From contig JADKKA010000022.1 in NCBI GenBank assembly GCA_016720745.1, positions 868,001 through 932,000 of the forward strand: a stretch of 64,000 nucleotides of DNA. Reading direction: 5' to 3'. The stretch is from Chitinophagaceae bacterium. GTDB taxonomy: Bacteria; Bacteroidota; Bacteroidia; Chitinophagales; Chitinophagaceae. This document shows positions 52,581 to 60,857 of the stretch, piece by piece. How positions within the stretch are numbered: position 1 is the stretch's first letter; each line of letters opens with the position of its first letter. The notes under the pieces were generated by a model. The model did not search any database, was not told the DNA's origin, and saw nothing but the letters and a program-made list of their open reading frames with translations. A program made the translations under genes and the position numbers.

Positions 52581-52778
52581 ATGCCTAAAGTAAAAACGAA
52601 TTCCAGTGCCAAAAAACGCTTTAAAGTAACGGCAACCGGAAAGATCATGCATCAGAAAAGTTTCAAGCGTCACATTCTGACGAAGAAATCCAAGAAAAGA
52701 AAACGCAACATGCGGAAAGACGGAACGGTAGCAAAATCACATCTTGATTTTGTAAAACGTTTGCTGCGCCTGAAATAA
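52581..52778 (+). CDS. rpmI: 50S ribosomal protein L35
   Basis: A 65-residue basic protein, the normal length. KVKTNSSAKKRFKVTATGKI and HILTKKSKKRKRNMR are the L35 signature. It follows a structured leader and precedes rplT by 44 bases, the conserved order. Confidence 0.97.
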   Translation: MPKVKTNSSAKKRFKVTATGKIMHQKSFKRHILTKKSKKRKRNMRKDGTVAKSHLDFVKRLLRLK

Positions 52779-52822
52779 GCCGCCTGGTATTCATCAATTT
52801 TTAACTCTAAACTCTTTATTAT

Positions 52823-53167
52823 ATGCCCCGTTCAGTCAACTCTGCTGCCAGCAAGGCCCGCAGAAAAAGGATCCTGAAACAAGCCAAAGGTTACTATGGC
52901 AAACGTAAAAATGTTTACACCGTTGCCAAAAACGTTGTAGAAAAAGGTATGACCTACATGTTTGTAGGCCGTAAACTCAAGAAAAGGGAATACCGCAGTC
53001 TGTGGATCGCCCGTATCAATGCAGCAGTTCGTGCTGAAGGAATGACCTATTCAACTTTCATCAACAGCCTGCAGAAAAAAGGAATTGAACTCGACCGTAA
53101 AGTACTGGCTGACCTGGCCATGAACAATCCGGAAACATTCAAGAGCCTGATTGATTCTGTGAAATAA
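52823..53167 (+). CDS. rplT: 50S ribosomal protein L20
   Basis: A 114-residue 23S-rRNA-binding assembly protein. PRSVNSAASKARRKRILKQA, the KGYYGKRKNVYTVAKN stretch and RSLWIARINAAVRAEGMTYS are diagnostic. In many bacteria L20 represses its own operon by binding the leader; here the upstream structured leader is a candidate target. A terminator follows. Confidence 0.98.
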   Translation: MPRSVNSAASKARRKRILKQAKGYYGKRKNVYTVAKNVVEKGMTYMFVGRKLKKREYRSLWIARINAAVRAEGMTYSTFINSLQKKGIELDRKVLADLAMNNPETFKSLIDSVK

Positions 53168-53188
53168 GTCAAATAGCTACATCATAAA

Positions 53189-53221
53189 AAAAGAGGCTGT
53201 CGTAAATGACCGCCTCTTTTT
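53189..53221 (+). terminator. Terminator after rplT
   Basis: AAGAGGC (53191-53197) and GCCTCTT (53212-53218) pair, with GTC/GAC pairing inside the loop, followed by a T-rich run. Confidence 0.8.
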
Positions 53222-53286
53222 GTTTCTTGTATCTTGTGATTTGTATTTTTGCTTATTGTTTCTTGTATCTTTTGATTTGTATTTTT
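53221..53286. repeat. Two near-identical 30-base repeats with 36-base period
   Basis: Copies at 53221-53250 and 53257-53286 differ at one of 30 positions. Inside, heptamer-like units TTTCTTG, TATCTTG and TGATTTG recur. The array lies between the rplT terminator and the stop of a convergent lipoprotein gene, and resembles in period the heptamers at 557-591. Confidence 0.7.
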
Positions 53287-53291
53287 TTTAA

Positions 53292-53576
53292 TTATTGTCC
53301 GAAACTTTTCTTGATCTGCTCTTCAGCACATTTGCCCAATACGGCATTGAATTCGTCGGCCTTTTTTTGATCGTCCTTTACTTTGTTCCAGGCTTCCAGT
53401 TGCTTGGTGGAGCAGTCTTTCTGTGCAACGGCACGGTTGGGGTCTGCAGGGTCCATGGCATTTGCTTTTTTGGAGCATTCACATACTTCTTCTCCGATCT
53501 GGGTTCCGCTTTTGCTTTTTCCGCAGGAAACTAATAAGGCCGTAGAAAAGACGAGGATGGCGATTTTCTTAATCAT
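53292..53576 (-). CDS. Small Cys-containing lipoprotein of unknown function
   Basis: Start at 53576 gives a lipoprotein signal (FSTALLVSC, Cys18) and 94 residues; a longer in-frame start at 53666 hides the signal. The mature part, GEEVCECSKKANAMDPADPN and KDCSTKQLEAWNKVKDD then LGKCAEEQIKK, has four more Cys in a helical layout, possibly two disulfides. No family recognised. Confidence 0.7.
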   Translation of the reverse strand: MIKKIAILVFSTALLVSCGKSKSGTQIGEEVCECSKKANAMDPADPNRAVAQKDCSTKQLEAWNKVKDDQKKADEFNAVLGKCAEEQIKKSFGQ

Positions 53577-53628
53577 GGTAAGGGGTTTGGTATTTGGTGT
53601 TAAAATAATTGCATTTAAAATGAAGGGG

Positions 53629-54237
53629 TCAGTCTCCGGTATGGGTTTTCCGGAATGCCTTCCCATCCCAATATATAACTAATGTAGCCCTTTCGAAATA
53701 CTCCACATTGATGGCATCTGACTTTAATTTAAAGGAGGGTTGATCCAATCCAGCCAGTTCTCCTTTGGGATAGGTGGAAATTGCACAGACTTCAATATCA
53801 TTTTTCCAGTAAATGATCCGGTCCTGACTCAGTGGCTGTCCCAACAAGATAGCCAGCTGATACTCCGCCTTACCTTTTGTTTTAACCAGGGCAGCCATAT
53901 CAGCCTGTCCGTCTCCGTTAAAGTCTCCTTTTGTCAGATAAGGATAGTCAGGATTATCTTTTCTTTTAGGAGCAATGAAATAGTCAAAATCATCTTTTTT
54001 CCAGGCGGCTGATTCATCTGTCAGCACGGCCAGCGTACCCCCGGATTGTTCAGCCAGCAGTTGATTGACCTGTTCGGTTTCCTTTGAAACAATCTGATGA
54101 ATTGGAGGAGTTGCCGGAGGGGGGGTATCAATCCTTGTGTCAGGGGAATCTTTTGAAACAGTCACTTGTCCGGATTTTCTGCTGTTGCAGGAAATCAGGA
54201 TAATAAGGCAGAAGATGGTACTCAGTTTCATCATCAT
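53629..54237 (-). CDS. Lipoprotein with FG-GAP/EF-hand-like calcium motif
   Basis: A 202-residue lipoprotein (signal LIILISC, Cys17; three consecutive ATG codons leave the exact start uncertain by up to two residues). After a Pro/Thr linker comes a domain with LTKGDFNGDGQADMAALV, whose D-x-N-x-D-G-x-x-D loop is a calcium-binding pattern of FG-GAP-type repeats, and EYQLAILLGQPLSQDRIIYW. Function unknown, probably envelope-associated. Confidence 0.7.
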   Translation of the reverse strand: MMMKLSTIFCLIILISCNSRKSGQVTVSKDSPDTRIDTPPPATPPIHQIVSKETEQVNQLLAEQSGGTLAVLTDESAAWKKDDFDYFIAPKRKDNPDYPYLTKGDFNGDGQADMAALVKTKGKAEYQLAILLGQPLSQDRIIYWKNDIEVCAISTYPKGELAGLDQPSFKLKSDAINVEYFERATLVIYWDGKAFRKTHTGD

Positions 54238-54273
54238 TCTATTCTGTTTGCTAAAGGTAATAGGAAATCAAAG

Positions 54274-54711
54274 TTAAGCCGCACCCAACACTACCAGTAA
54301 TGCAAACACAATGGCCGCAAAAATCAGCAGCCAGCTGAAAAATACGGCCCCCGCGATGCCCAGCAGAAACAGTAAAAGCGTAATCCAGAATTTGGTATTG
54401 GTCTCCTGCTCATACAGGTATACCGCCACAGGTGGAAGCAAAATGGCCAGCACCACCAGGATAAGTGTATTGGTATCCGTTTCCTTACCCGATTTTTTAT
54501 CGGCATAATAATTCCTGATTGCTTTACGGGCATTTTTAAGCCGCTCTTTTCGTTCTCCTTTCGGAAGTGTTTTGAAGGCCGTAAAGGCTTCCCGGGTGAT
54601 GGCCCTTTGATTTTCAGACAGGGAATCAGAAAGAGGGAGAACGGGTAAGTTGGCACTGAGCCGTAGAAAAGTCATACCTAAAAAAAGAATCAGCAGCAGG
54701 CTTTTTTTCAT
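54274..54711 (-). CDS. YqaE/Pmp3-like membrane protein with exported N-terminal extension
   Basis: A 145-residue protein. Residues 1-20 (LLLILFLGMTFLRLSA) look like a signal peptide or first helix; 25-75 are polar and basic (KTLPKGERKERLKNARKAIR). Residues 82-145 hold LILVVLAILLPPVAVYLYEQ and FWITLLLFLLGIAGAVFFSW, matching the two-helix Pmp3/YqaE motif. Typical Pmp3 proteins have about 55 residues, so the N-terminal part is an addition. Likely an inner-membrane protein of unknown role. Confidence 0.72.
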   Translation of the reverse strand: MKKSLLLILFLGMTFLRLSANLPVLPLSDSLSENQRAITREAFTAFKTLPKGERKERLKNARKAIRNYYADKKSGKETDTNTLILVVLAILLPPVAVYLYEQETNTKFWITLLLFLLGIAGAVFFSWLLIFAAIVFALLVVLGAA

Positions 54712-54750
54712 AACGGGTCAGTTTGGTGAACAGGATGTTTTACTAAAGTT

Positions 54751-54774
54751 AAGCCCCGCCTATTGGCGGGGCTT
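54751..54774. terminator. Perfect 10-bp hairpin, possible weak terminator
   Basis: AAGCCCCGCC and GGCGGGGCTT pair perfectly around a TATT loop, between two minus-strand genes. No good T-run follows on either strand (AACTTTAG on the minus side), so it may act as a transcript 3' end stabiliser more than a terminator. Confidence 0.5.
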
Positions 54775-54801
54775 ATAAATATTTCAACAGGTGTTAATAG
54801 C

Positions 54802-54957
54802 TTACATAATGTCCAAAGCCTTTACAAAAGAAGTGGTCATAAAAGGCAGGATCAGGGTCAGCCATTCCCAGTGGGTAAAAATGGCAAATAAGAGGGCAGC
54901 GGTAGAAGCCAGAAAAACCAGAAACCAGAGACCACGGTATTTTTTAGTTTGCTCCAT
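54802..54957 (-). CDS. 51-residue single- or double-helix membrane protein
   Basis: The frame is longer, but ATG 54957 gives the sensible product MEQTKKYRGLWFLVFLAS..., 51 residues with two hydrophobic stretches (about 9-24 and 27-40). It lies 64 bases downstream of a larger membrane-protein gene on the same strand. Function unknown; the small size lowers confidence. Confidence 0.5.
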   Translation of the reverse strand: MEQTKKYRGLWFLVFLASTAALLFAIFTHWEWLTLILPFMTTSFVKALDIM

Positions 54958-55021
54958 TGCAGAAAATTTTTGCAAAAATAAGGTGCGCAGGGGGAATGAT
55001 AAAAATAGTTTTACAGGTCTG

Positions 55022-55540
55022 TTAGTATTTGCTCTTCCGTATCGCAATCGGGATGGCCAAAAGGGCAGCAGTCAGTGCCAGGATCCACTTCAACAACACA
55101 ACCATATGGTAAGTGGTGAAAGGTCCGGCGGAGGCCGGATTCCTGATCCAGTTCAGGAGGTAAATATTTTCAATAATATCACAGGCCCAGGCAATCCCCT
55201 GGGCGATGGCAAGGATCAGCAACAACTGCCTGAGCCAACCCTTACGGGATTTCCCCCTGGCGATCATACAAAGCGAAGCTATACCCGGATAAACACCAGC
55301 CATAAAGGCGAAATCAAAATAAAGATGATAGCCGAGGGTTTGTTTTACAGCGGGCGTGATCCCGGACAGGATTTCGACCAGGCGGTCACCGGAGTAGGAT
55401 ATCTCCAGCCCAATAATGGTAAACAACTGTCCCTGGAACAAGAAATCCTTTTCCATCCACTTCATACAAAATGCCGTACCGGCAAAGAGCCCCAGCGAAA
55501 AAAGAAATAGCTTTCTCCAGCCCTGAATGTTATTACTCAT
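55022..55540 (-). CDS. Multi-spanning membrane protein of unknown function
   Basis: Start at 55540 (MSNNIQGWRKLFLFSLG) gives 172 residues; a start 36 bases upstream is also open. About four membrane helices: 10-27, 75-95, 105-125 and 143-163. The loop LEISYSGDRLVEILSGITPAVKQ follows the first helix, and CDIIENIYLLNWIRNP sits before the last. No recognised domain. A long open frame on the opposite strand is judged a shadow. Confidence 0.65.
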   Translation of the reverse strand: MSNNIQGWRKLFLFSLGLFAGTAFCMKWMEKDFLFQGQLFTIIGLEISYSGDRLVEILSGITPAVKQTLGYHLYFDFAFMAGVYPGIASLCMIARGKSRKGWLRQLLLILAIAQGIAWACDIIENIYLLNWIRNPASAGPFTTYHMVVLLKWILALTAALLAIPIAIRKSKY

Positions 55541-55668
55541 ACGTTTGTGTAAATTTTTTCCGATAATTTGCAGCAAACCGGAAGGGTTGCCCGTTTTTTA
55601 AACTATATTCGTAACTTAATGTGTTATTGAAACACGACCAGCCGCAAAACCAAAGAAGCACGATTGCG

Positions 55669-58389
55669 ATGAAGTTCCAGTTTTATTTGCGTTTTCATAC
55701 AAAGTATGGACAAAGTTTATGGATTTCGGGGAGTTCCGACACGATGGGGAACGATGATCCAACCAGGGCGATTCCAATGGAATATCTCAATGATGAATTC
55801 TGGACTGCTTCCATTGAAATCCGGCGTAAAGATCTGGGTAAAAATCTCACTTACAAATACCTGCTGAAAAATGAAGAAGGAGAGTGGGTGAAGGAATGGG
55901 GTCAGGATCGCTTTATTGAAGAAACAGACAAAGAAACACAGGAAATTCAACTGGTTGACACCTGGAATCATGCTGGTGAGTATGAAAATGCATTTTTTTC
56001 TGCCCCCTTCCAGAAAGTATTACTGAAAAGAACAGCTCCCGGCGGTTCCCGGTCTGCTGATAAATCACCCACCCATATTTTCAAAGTCAAAGCCCCCCTG
56101 CTCAAAAAAAATGAGGCAGTTTGCCTGATGGGGACTGGAAAGCGGCTGGGTGACTGGCAAACCGAAAAGCCCCTGGTGCTGAAAAAAGAAAACGGAGATT
56201 CACCGGGTGACTGGTGGGTGGCCCGGCTTGACCTTTCGGAAGAAAGCTTCCCGCTGGCTTACAAATACGGGGTCTATGACAGCACGACCAAATCCTTTGT
56301 CCGTTACGAAGATGGAAATAACCGGCTCATATACAGTGATGCAGCCAAAAGAAAACTTACCTACCAGCACGATGGATTTGTGCAGCTACCCAATAACACG
56401 TGGAAAGGTGCTGGTGTAGCGATTCCTGTGTTTAGTCTCCGCAGTAAAAAAAGTTTTGGCGTTGGCGAATTCAATGATATCCGTTTACTGGCCGACTGGG
56501 CGGTAAAAACCGGACTGAAATTAATTCAACTGCTTCCTGTTAACAATACCATGTCCAGTTTTACCTGGATGGATTCTTATCCATATTCCGCCATTTCAGC
56601 ATTTGCCCTGCATCCGATGTATATCAACCTGGAAAAAGTAGCGGGTAAAGAATATGCAGAAGAACTGGCGCCTTTGAAAAAAATCCAGCAGCAGCTGAAT
56701 GAACTCACCGTAGTGGATTATGAAGAAGTGATGAAGTACAAGTTTGCCGTTCTGAAAAAACTATATACGGCAATGGGAGCAGAGACCCTGGCTTCAGAAG
56801 ATTTCAAAGATTTTTTCAAAGGAAACAAACACTGGCTGGAACCCTTTGCTGCTTTTTGTCATTTCCGGGATCAGTATGGAACGGCTGAATTTAGTAAGTG
56901 GCCCACCCATGCCGTATATAATAAATCGGAAATCGATAAAATCTGTGCCCCCAAATCGGTGCATTTTAAAAGCATTGGCTTTTATTATTTCAATCAGTAC
57001 CACCTGCATCTCCAGCTGAAAGAAGCATCAGATTATGCACACAAAAAAGGAATTGTACTGAAAGGGGATATTCCCATTGGCATTTCACCCAATAGTTGTG
57101 ATGCCTGGATGGAACCTGACTTATACAATATGCAATGGCAGGCCGGGGCACCACCTGATGATTTTACGGCAGTGGGTCAAAACTGGGGATTCCCGACCTA
57201 TAACTGGAAAAAAATGCAGGAAGATGGCTTTGCCTGGTGGAAAAAGCGCTTCTGCCAGATGAGCACTTATTTCGATGCATTCCGGATTGATCATATCCTC
57301 GGATTTTTCAGGATATGGAGCATTCCCATTGATGCTGTTCAGGGTATCATGGGGCGTTTTGTTCCCTGTCTGCCGGTTCATATCAATGAATTTGGTGAAA
57401 AAGGAATCTGGTTCGATTACCAGCGTTTCTGCAAGCCCTTTATTACCGATGAAGTACTGGCTGAACTTTTTCATGATGACGCAGAAAAGGTCAAAGAACA
57501 GTTCCTGACTCCCAACGATTTTGGTAGTTATGACCTCCTGTCTGCTTTTGATACCCAAAAGAAACTGGAGAAGTATTTTGATGAACAACTAACAGGAAAT
57601 GACCTGGAACATCTCCGGTCCGGATTATATGACCTCGTATCCAATGTGATTCTCTTTGAAGAGGAAGGATCACAGGGACAGGAATTTCATTTCCGGATAT
57701 CAATGGAAAAGACCAGTTCTTTCCGTCACCTCATACCACATGTGCAGGAAAAACTGAAGGATCTTGCTGTGAATTATTTCTTCCGGCGGCAGGATGATTT
57801 CTGGTTCCGGGAAGCGATGCATAAACTGCCCCAGCTGAAAGAAGCCACGAATATGCTGGTCTGTGGGGAAGATCTGGGCATGGTGCCCGACTGTGTACCT
57901 GAAGTAATGCAGCAATTAGGAATCCTCAGCCTGGAAATTCAGCGAATGCCAAAGGATCCTCAAAAGGAATTTTTCCACCCCAATGATGCGCCTTTTTTAT
58001 CCGTGATCACACCATCCACTCATGATATGAGTACGGTACGTGGCTGGTGGGAGGAAGACCGGGAACAAACAAAACATTTCTACAATAATGTACTTGGTCA
58101 GTGGGGCGATGCACCAGTTTACTGCGAACCATGGATCAACCGCGCGATTGTTTTACAACACCTGTATTCTCCGGCTATGTGGAGCATCTTCCAGCTTCAG
58201 GATATTCTGGGTATGAGTGATAAACTCAGAAGAGAGAATCCACAGGATGAACGAATCAATAATCCGGCAAATCCCAAACATTACTGGCAATACCGGATGC
58301 ATATCTCCCTGGAAGACCTGATCAAAGAAAAAGATTTCAACCAGGAACTGAAAGGTTATATTGACAATTGCGGCCGGGGCGCTCAGTGA
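55669..58389 (+). CDS. malQ: 4-alpha-glucanotransferase MalQ with two N-terminal starch-binding domains (DPE2-like)
   Basis: Start at ATG 55669, where the first CBM20 begins (MKFQFYLRFHTKYGQSLWIS), gives 906 residues against about 500-700 for simple MalQ. Two CBM20-type domains (about 1-110 and 130-240, the second with VCLMGTGKRLGDWQ) precede a GH77 barrel: FSLRSKKSFGVGEFNDIRLL, GDIPIGISPNSCDAWMEPDL, AFRIDHILGFFRIW (nucleophile Asp541), CGEDLGMVPDCVPEV (acid/base Glu734) and PSTHDMSTVRGWW (Asp786). It transfers glucan segments in maltose or glycogen metabolism in the cytosol. The layout equals plant DPE2. Confidence 0.95.
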   Translation: MKFQFYLRFHTKYGQSLWISGSSDTMGNDDPTRAIPMEYLNDEFWTASIEIRRKDLGKNLTYKYLLKNEEGEWVKEWGQDRFIEETDKETQEIQLVDTWNHAGEYENAFFSAPFQKVLLKRTAPGGSRSADKSPTHIFKVKAPLLKKNEAVCLMGTGKRLGDWQTEKPLVLKKENGDSPGDWWVARLDLSEESFPLAYKYGVYDSTTKSFVRYEDGNNRLIYSDAAKRKLTYQHDGFVQLPNNTWKGAGVAIPVFSLRSKKSFGVGEFNDIRLLADWAVKTGLKLIQLLPVNNTMSSFTWMDSYPYSAISAFALHPMYINLEKVAGKEYAEELAPLKKIQQQLNELTVVDYEEVMKYKFAVLKKLYTAMGAETLASEDFKDFFKGNKHWLEPFAAFCHFRDQYGTAEFSKWPTHAVYNKSEIDKICAPKSVHFKSIGFYYFNQYHLHLQLKEASDYAHKKGIVLKGDIPIGISPNSCDAWMEPDLYNMQWQAGAPPDDFTAVGQNWGFPTYNWKKMQEDGFAWWKKRFCQMSTYFDAFRIDHILGFFRIWSIPIDAVQGIMGRFVPCLPVHINEFGEKGIWFDYQRFCKPFITDEVLAELFHDDAEKVKEQFLTPNDFGSYDLLSAFDTQKKLEKYFDEQLTGNDLEHLRSGLYDLVSNVILFEEEGSQGQEFHFRISMEKTSSFRHLIPHVQEKLKDLAVNYFFRRQDDFWFREAMHKLPQLKEATNMLVCGEDLGMVPDCVPEVMQQLGILSLEIQRMPKDPQKEFFHPNDAPFLSVITPSTHDMSTVRGWWEEDREQTKHFYNNVLGQWGDAPVYCEPWINRAIVLQHLYSPAMWSIFQLQDILGMSDKLRRENPQDERINNPANPKHYWQYRMHISLEDLIKEKDFNQELKGYIDNCGRGAQ

Positions 58390-59025
58390 TCATTTAACCG
58401 GAAGCAGAATTTTTCCCAACCATCCAAACCATAAGAAATAGCCGGCAGCGCAACCTGATATTAAAGCGGCAGGAAAAACCCATTTGTGCAATCTGGGAAT
58501 AAATTTCAGATATACAAATGCCAACAGCCCGCAACCAATGATTCCAGTCACTACCGTAATGAGCCAGAAAGGCAAGCCAAAGTAAATGGATGTTTTGATT
58601 TCATCCGAGTTCTTGATATGATCTCCGCCTAATATCATTGAAATCAGCCAGATGAATAAATTCATTACCTGCCGTAGCCAGAAAAAGGATAAAAAAATCA
58701 AGATCCATTGCCTGATATTCAGTTGCCGGGATTTTTGAATAGATCGGCGATGGTACCATAAAAAGGCCAGTCCCAGCAAACCTGTTAGCATGGTTTGCAA
58801 TGGACCGGCCATCGTTACCAGGATTCTTTTATTCATCAACGCGTTTCCTGCATCCGGTATAAATGTATAAATAGTAGACCGGTAGGATAGATACCCTTCA
58901 TAACCCATCACTTTTGCGGTGAGGTAATGGGCCGATTCATGTAAAACGGTTCCAACAGGAACAGCTATCATGAACCCCCATACCAGCCACCAATAAGTTC
59001 GCCAATGAAATTGATGCTCCGGCAT
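58390..59025 (-). CDS. M50-like (site-2-protease-type) membrane metallopeptidase homolog
   Basis: A 211-residue protein with about six membrane helices. VGTVLHESAHYLTAKVMGYEG holds HExxH (His29, Glu30, His33) in the first helix, as in M50 peptidases, and VTMAGPLQTMLTGLLG resembles their N/G-x-x-P-like second region. The usual third metal ligand (NxxPxxxLDG) is not seen, so it may be inactive or a divergent branch. Its stop abuts the malQ stop exactly (TGATCA). Downstream of a SIMPL gene by 5 bases on the same strand. Confidence 0.65.
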   Translation of the reverse strand: MPEHQFHWRTYWWLVWGFMIAVPVGTVLHESAHYLTAKVMGYEGYLSYRSTIYTFIPDAGNALMNKRILVTMAGPLQTMLTGLLGLAFLWYHRRSIQKSRQLNIRQWILIFLSFFWLRQVMNLFIWLISMILGGDHIKNSDEIKTSIYFGLPFWLITVVTGIIGCGLLAFVYLKFIPRLHKWVFPAALISGCAAGYFLWFGWLGKILLPVK

Positions 59026-59030
59026 ACCAG

Positions 59031-59765
59031 TTAATTCAGTGCGAATATGACTTCCACTTCAAAGCGGAGTTTGATCTTTTTGAAATCAATTTCAAATGTC
59101 TTGCCACTGCCTCCTGAAACCTCCTTATATTCATACCGCATCTGTACATTGGTTGTCATCCCGGCAGCTCTGCCTGATAAAGAACTTTGAATATTATCAT
59201 TTGGTTCTTTAACGGTAATAGCGGGCCCCAGTTTTTCTCCAATGGCGTCAGTGAGGTAGATGGCTTTGTCCTTCGCTGCTTTTACGGCACCGATCTTTAA
59301 CTGTTTTCTGAATTCTGTCATTTTACTGTGATTAGTCCCCACAATATCAAAACTCTGCGTGGCTTCATCATCCAGTTTGTCAACCAGTTCATCCATTTGT
59401 TTGCTTTGCGAAAACCGGATTTGGTAAGTGATGCTGGCATTCATATCCGGTGATTTCTTTTTCCGGTGCAGCCAGTAGTAGTTATTGTAACCAGTATACG
59501 AGACAATACTGATCAGGGAGTCGGCAATCCCTGCATTAAGACAGGCTTTCAGAAAATCCGTCTTGATGGTTTCCAGATCCTTTTTGGCTTCCCCTTTTTT
59601 CTGGTATTCCCGGAGCAGGATATTCACAAAGATCTGGTCAGGGATTACTTCCATCTCGGCACTGCCGGATACGGTGATGGTTTTGGGAAATGGGTTGGGT
59701 GCTGTCTGGCCAAACAGTGCTGCGGATCCAAAACAGATTAGAACCAGTACAAATAACTTTCTCAT
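59031..59765 (-). CDS. SIMPL (DUF541) domain periplasmic protein
   Basis: A 244-residue protein with a signal peptide (1-19, ...GSAALFGQ). KTITVSGSAEMEVIPDQIFVNI opens the SIMPL domain, and KAAKDKAIYLTDAIGEKLGPAI is its conserved C-terminal helix. Members form ring- or cage-like assemblies in the periplasm; a biochemical role is unsettled. It ends 5 bases before the M50-like gene on the same strand, so both may be one transcript. Confidence 0.9.
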   Translation of the reverse strand: MRKLFVLVLICFGSAALFGQTAPNPFPKTITVSGSAEMEVIPDQIFVNILLREYQKKGEAKKDLETIKTDFLKACLNAGIADSLISIVSYTGYNNYYWLHRKKKSPDMNASITYQIRFSQSKQMDELVDKLDDEATQSFDIVGTNHSKMTEFRKQLKIGAVKAAKDKAIYLTDAIGEKLGPAITVKEPNDNIQSSLSGRAAGMTTNVQMRYEYKEVSGGSGKTFEIDFKKIKLRFEVEVIFALN

Positions 59766-59828
59766 ATTAAATTGTTTTTTGTGCAGATGATCTTTTATTA
59801 CAATTTACACAAGTTTTACCTTCGCTGC

Positions 59829-60857
59829 ATGAAACTCCAGTACTGGCCCTTCAGCCTTCAATTCAGACACCCGTTTACAATCTCCAAAGGAACGAAAACA
59901 CATCAGCCCACACTGGTAGTGGAATTGGAGCATTTCGGGATCAAAGGGTATGGGGAAGCGCCGGCCATTGCCTATTACAATATCCCGGTGGAAAAGATGA
60001 TGGCAGACCTGGAAGCTAAAAAAACATTTGTTGAAAAATTTGCCTTCACGGATCCCGAACGCTACTGGCATTATCTCCATCACCTGTATCCTAATAATCA
60101 TTTTCTCGTTTGTGCCCTTGATATTGCCGCCTGGGATATTTATGGCAAAATGAAGAGAAAACAACTCTATGAACTCTGGGGCGGTGATACCAGTCGTAAC
60201 CCCATTTGTGATTATACTATCGGAATCGACAGTATTGAAAAGATGGTAGCTAAGATGAAAGAAAAACCCTGGCCCATTTATAAAATCAAAGTGGGTACGG
60301 CTGATGATATTGCTATTGTAAAAGCCTTGCGCCAAAACACAGAAGCAGTTCTTCGGGTGGATGCCAATGCCGCCTGGGATTTGGAAACGGCCTTGGAACT
60401 GATTCCGCAATTGAAAGATCTGGGTGTAGAATTGGTGGAGCAACCACTGGCCAAAGACAACTGGGAAGGAATGAAAGTACTGTACAGAGAATCTGTATTG
60501 CCGCTTTATGCTGATGAATCCTGTGTGTATGAAGCCGATGTGGAGAAATGCAAAGATCATTTTCACGGCATCAATATTAAACTTACCAAATGCAGTGGTA
60601 TTACACCGGCCAGAAGAATGATACAAAAGGCCAGGGAACTGAACCTGCAGATCATGATCGGTTGTATGAATGAATCCACCATCGGTTCCGCCGCCATTGC
60701 CCACCTGCTGCCCTTTATTGATCATGTGGATATGGATGGCCCGCTCTTGTTACAGGAAGACCTGGCCACCGGTATAGGTTATGATTTCGGGAAGATCAGC
60801 TATTCCGGTGAACCCGGATTGGGGATTACTTATACCGGACTATATTCAAAGCATTAA
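59829..60857 (+). CDS. Dipeptide epimerase, enolase superfamily (L-Ala-D/L-Glu epimerase-like)
   Basis: ATG 59829 gives 342 residues; an upstream in-frame start at 59772 adds a hydrophobic prefix unlikely in this cytosolic family. The MLE-type barrel has the acid-base pair: YKIKVGT (KxK) and GINIKLTKCSGI (second Lys), and metal ligands in LRVDANAAWD, LVEQPLAKDN and YADESC. GCMNESTIGSAA fits Ala-Glu epimerases that recycle cell-wall peptides. The exact dipeptide specificity is not settled. Its last 32 bases overlap the convergent gene. Confidence 0.88.
   Translation: MKLQYWPFSLQFRHPFTISKGTKTHQPTLVVELEHFGIKGYGEAPAIAYYNIPVEKMMADLEAKKTFVEKFAFTDPERYWHYLHHLYPNNHFLVCALDIAAWDIYGKMKRKQLYELWGGDTSRNPICDYTIGIDSIEKMVAKMKEKPWPIYKIKVGTADDIAIVKALRQNTEAVLRVDANAAWDLETALELIPQLKDLGVELVEQPLAKDNWEGMKVLYRESVLPLYADESCVYEADVEKCKDHFHGINIKLTKCSGITPARRMIQKARELNLQIMIGCMNESTIGSAAIAHLLPFIDHVDMDGPLLLQEDLATGIGYDFGKISYSGEPGLGITYTGLYSKH

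Noticed and set aside
54791..55510. 239-codon plus-strand frame across two small membrane-protein genes
   Set aside because: Composition is polar and Lys/Gln-rich without a domain, whereas the minus-strand frames give clear membrane helices.
59805..60725. 306-codon frame opposite the epimerase
   Set aside because: It mirrors a well-supported enolase-superfamily gene and shows low-complexity, shadow-like composition.
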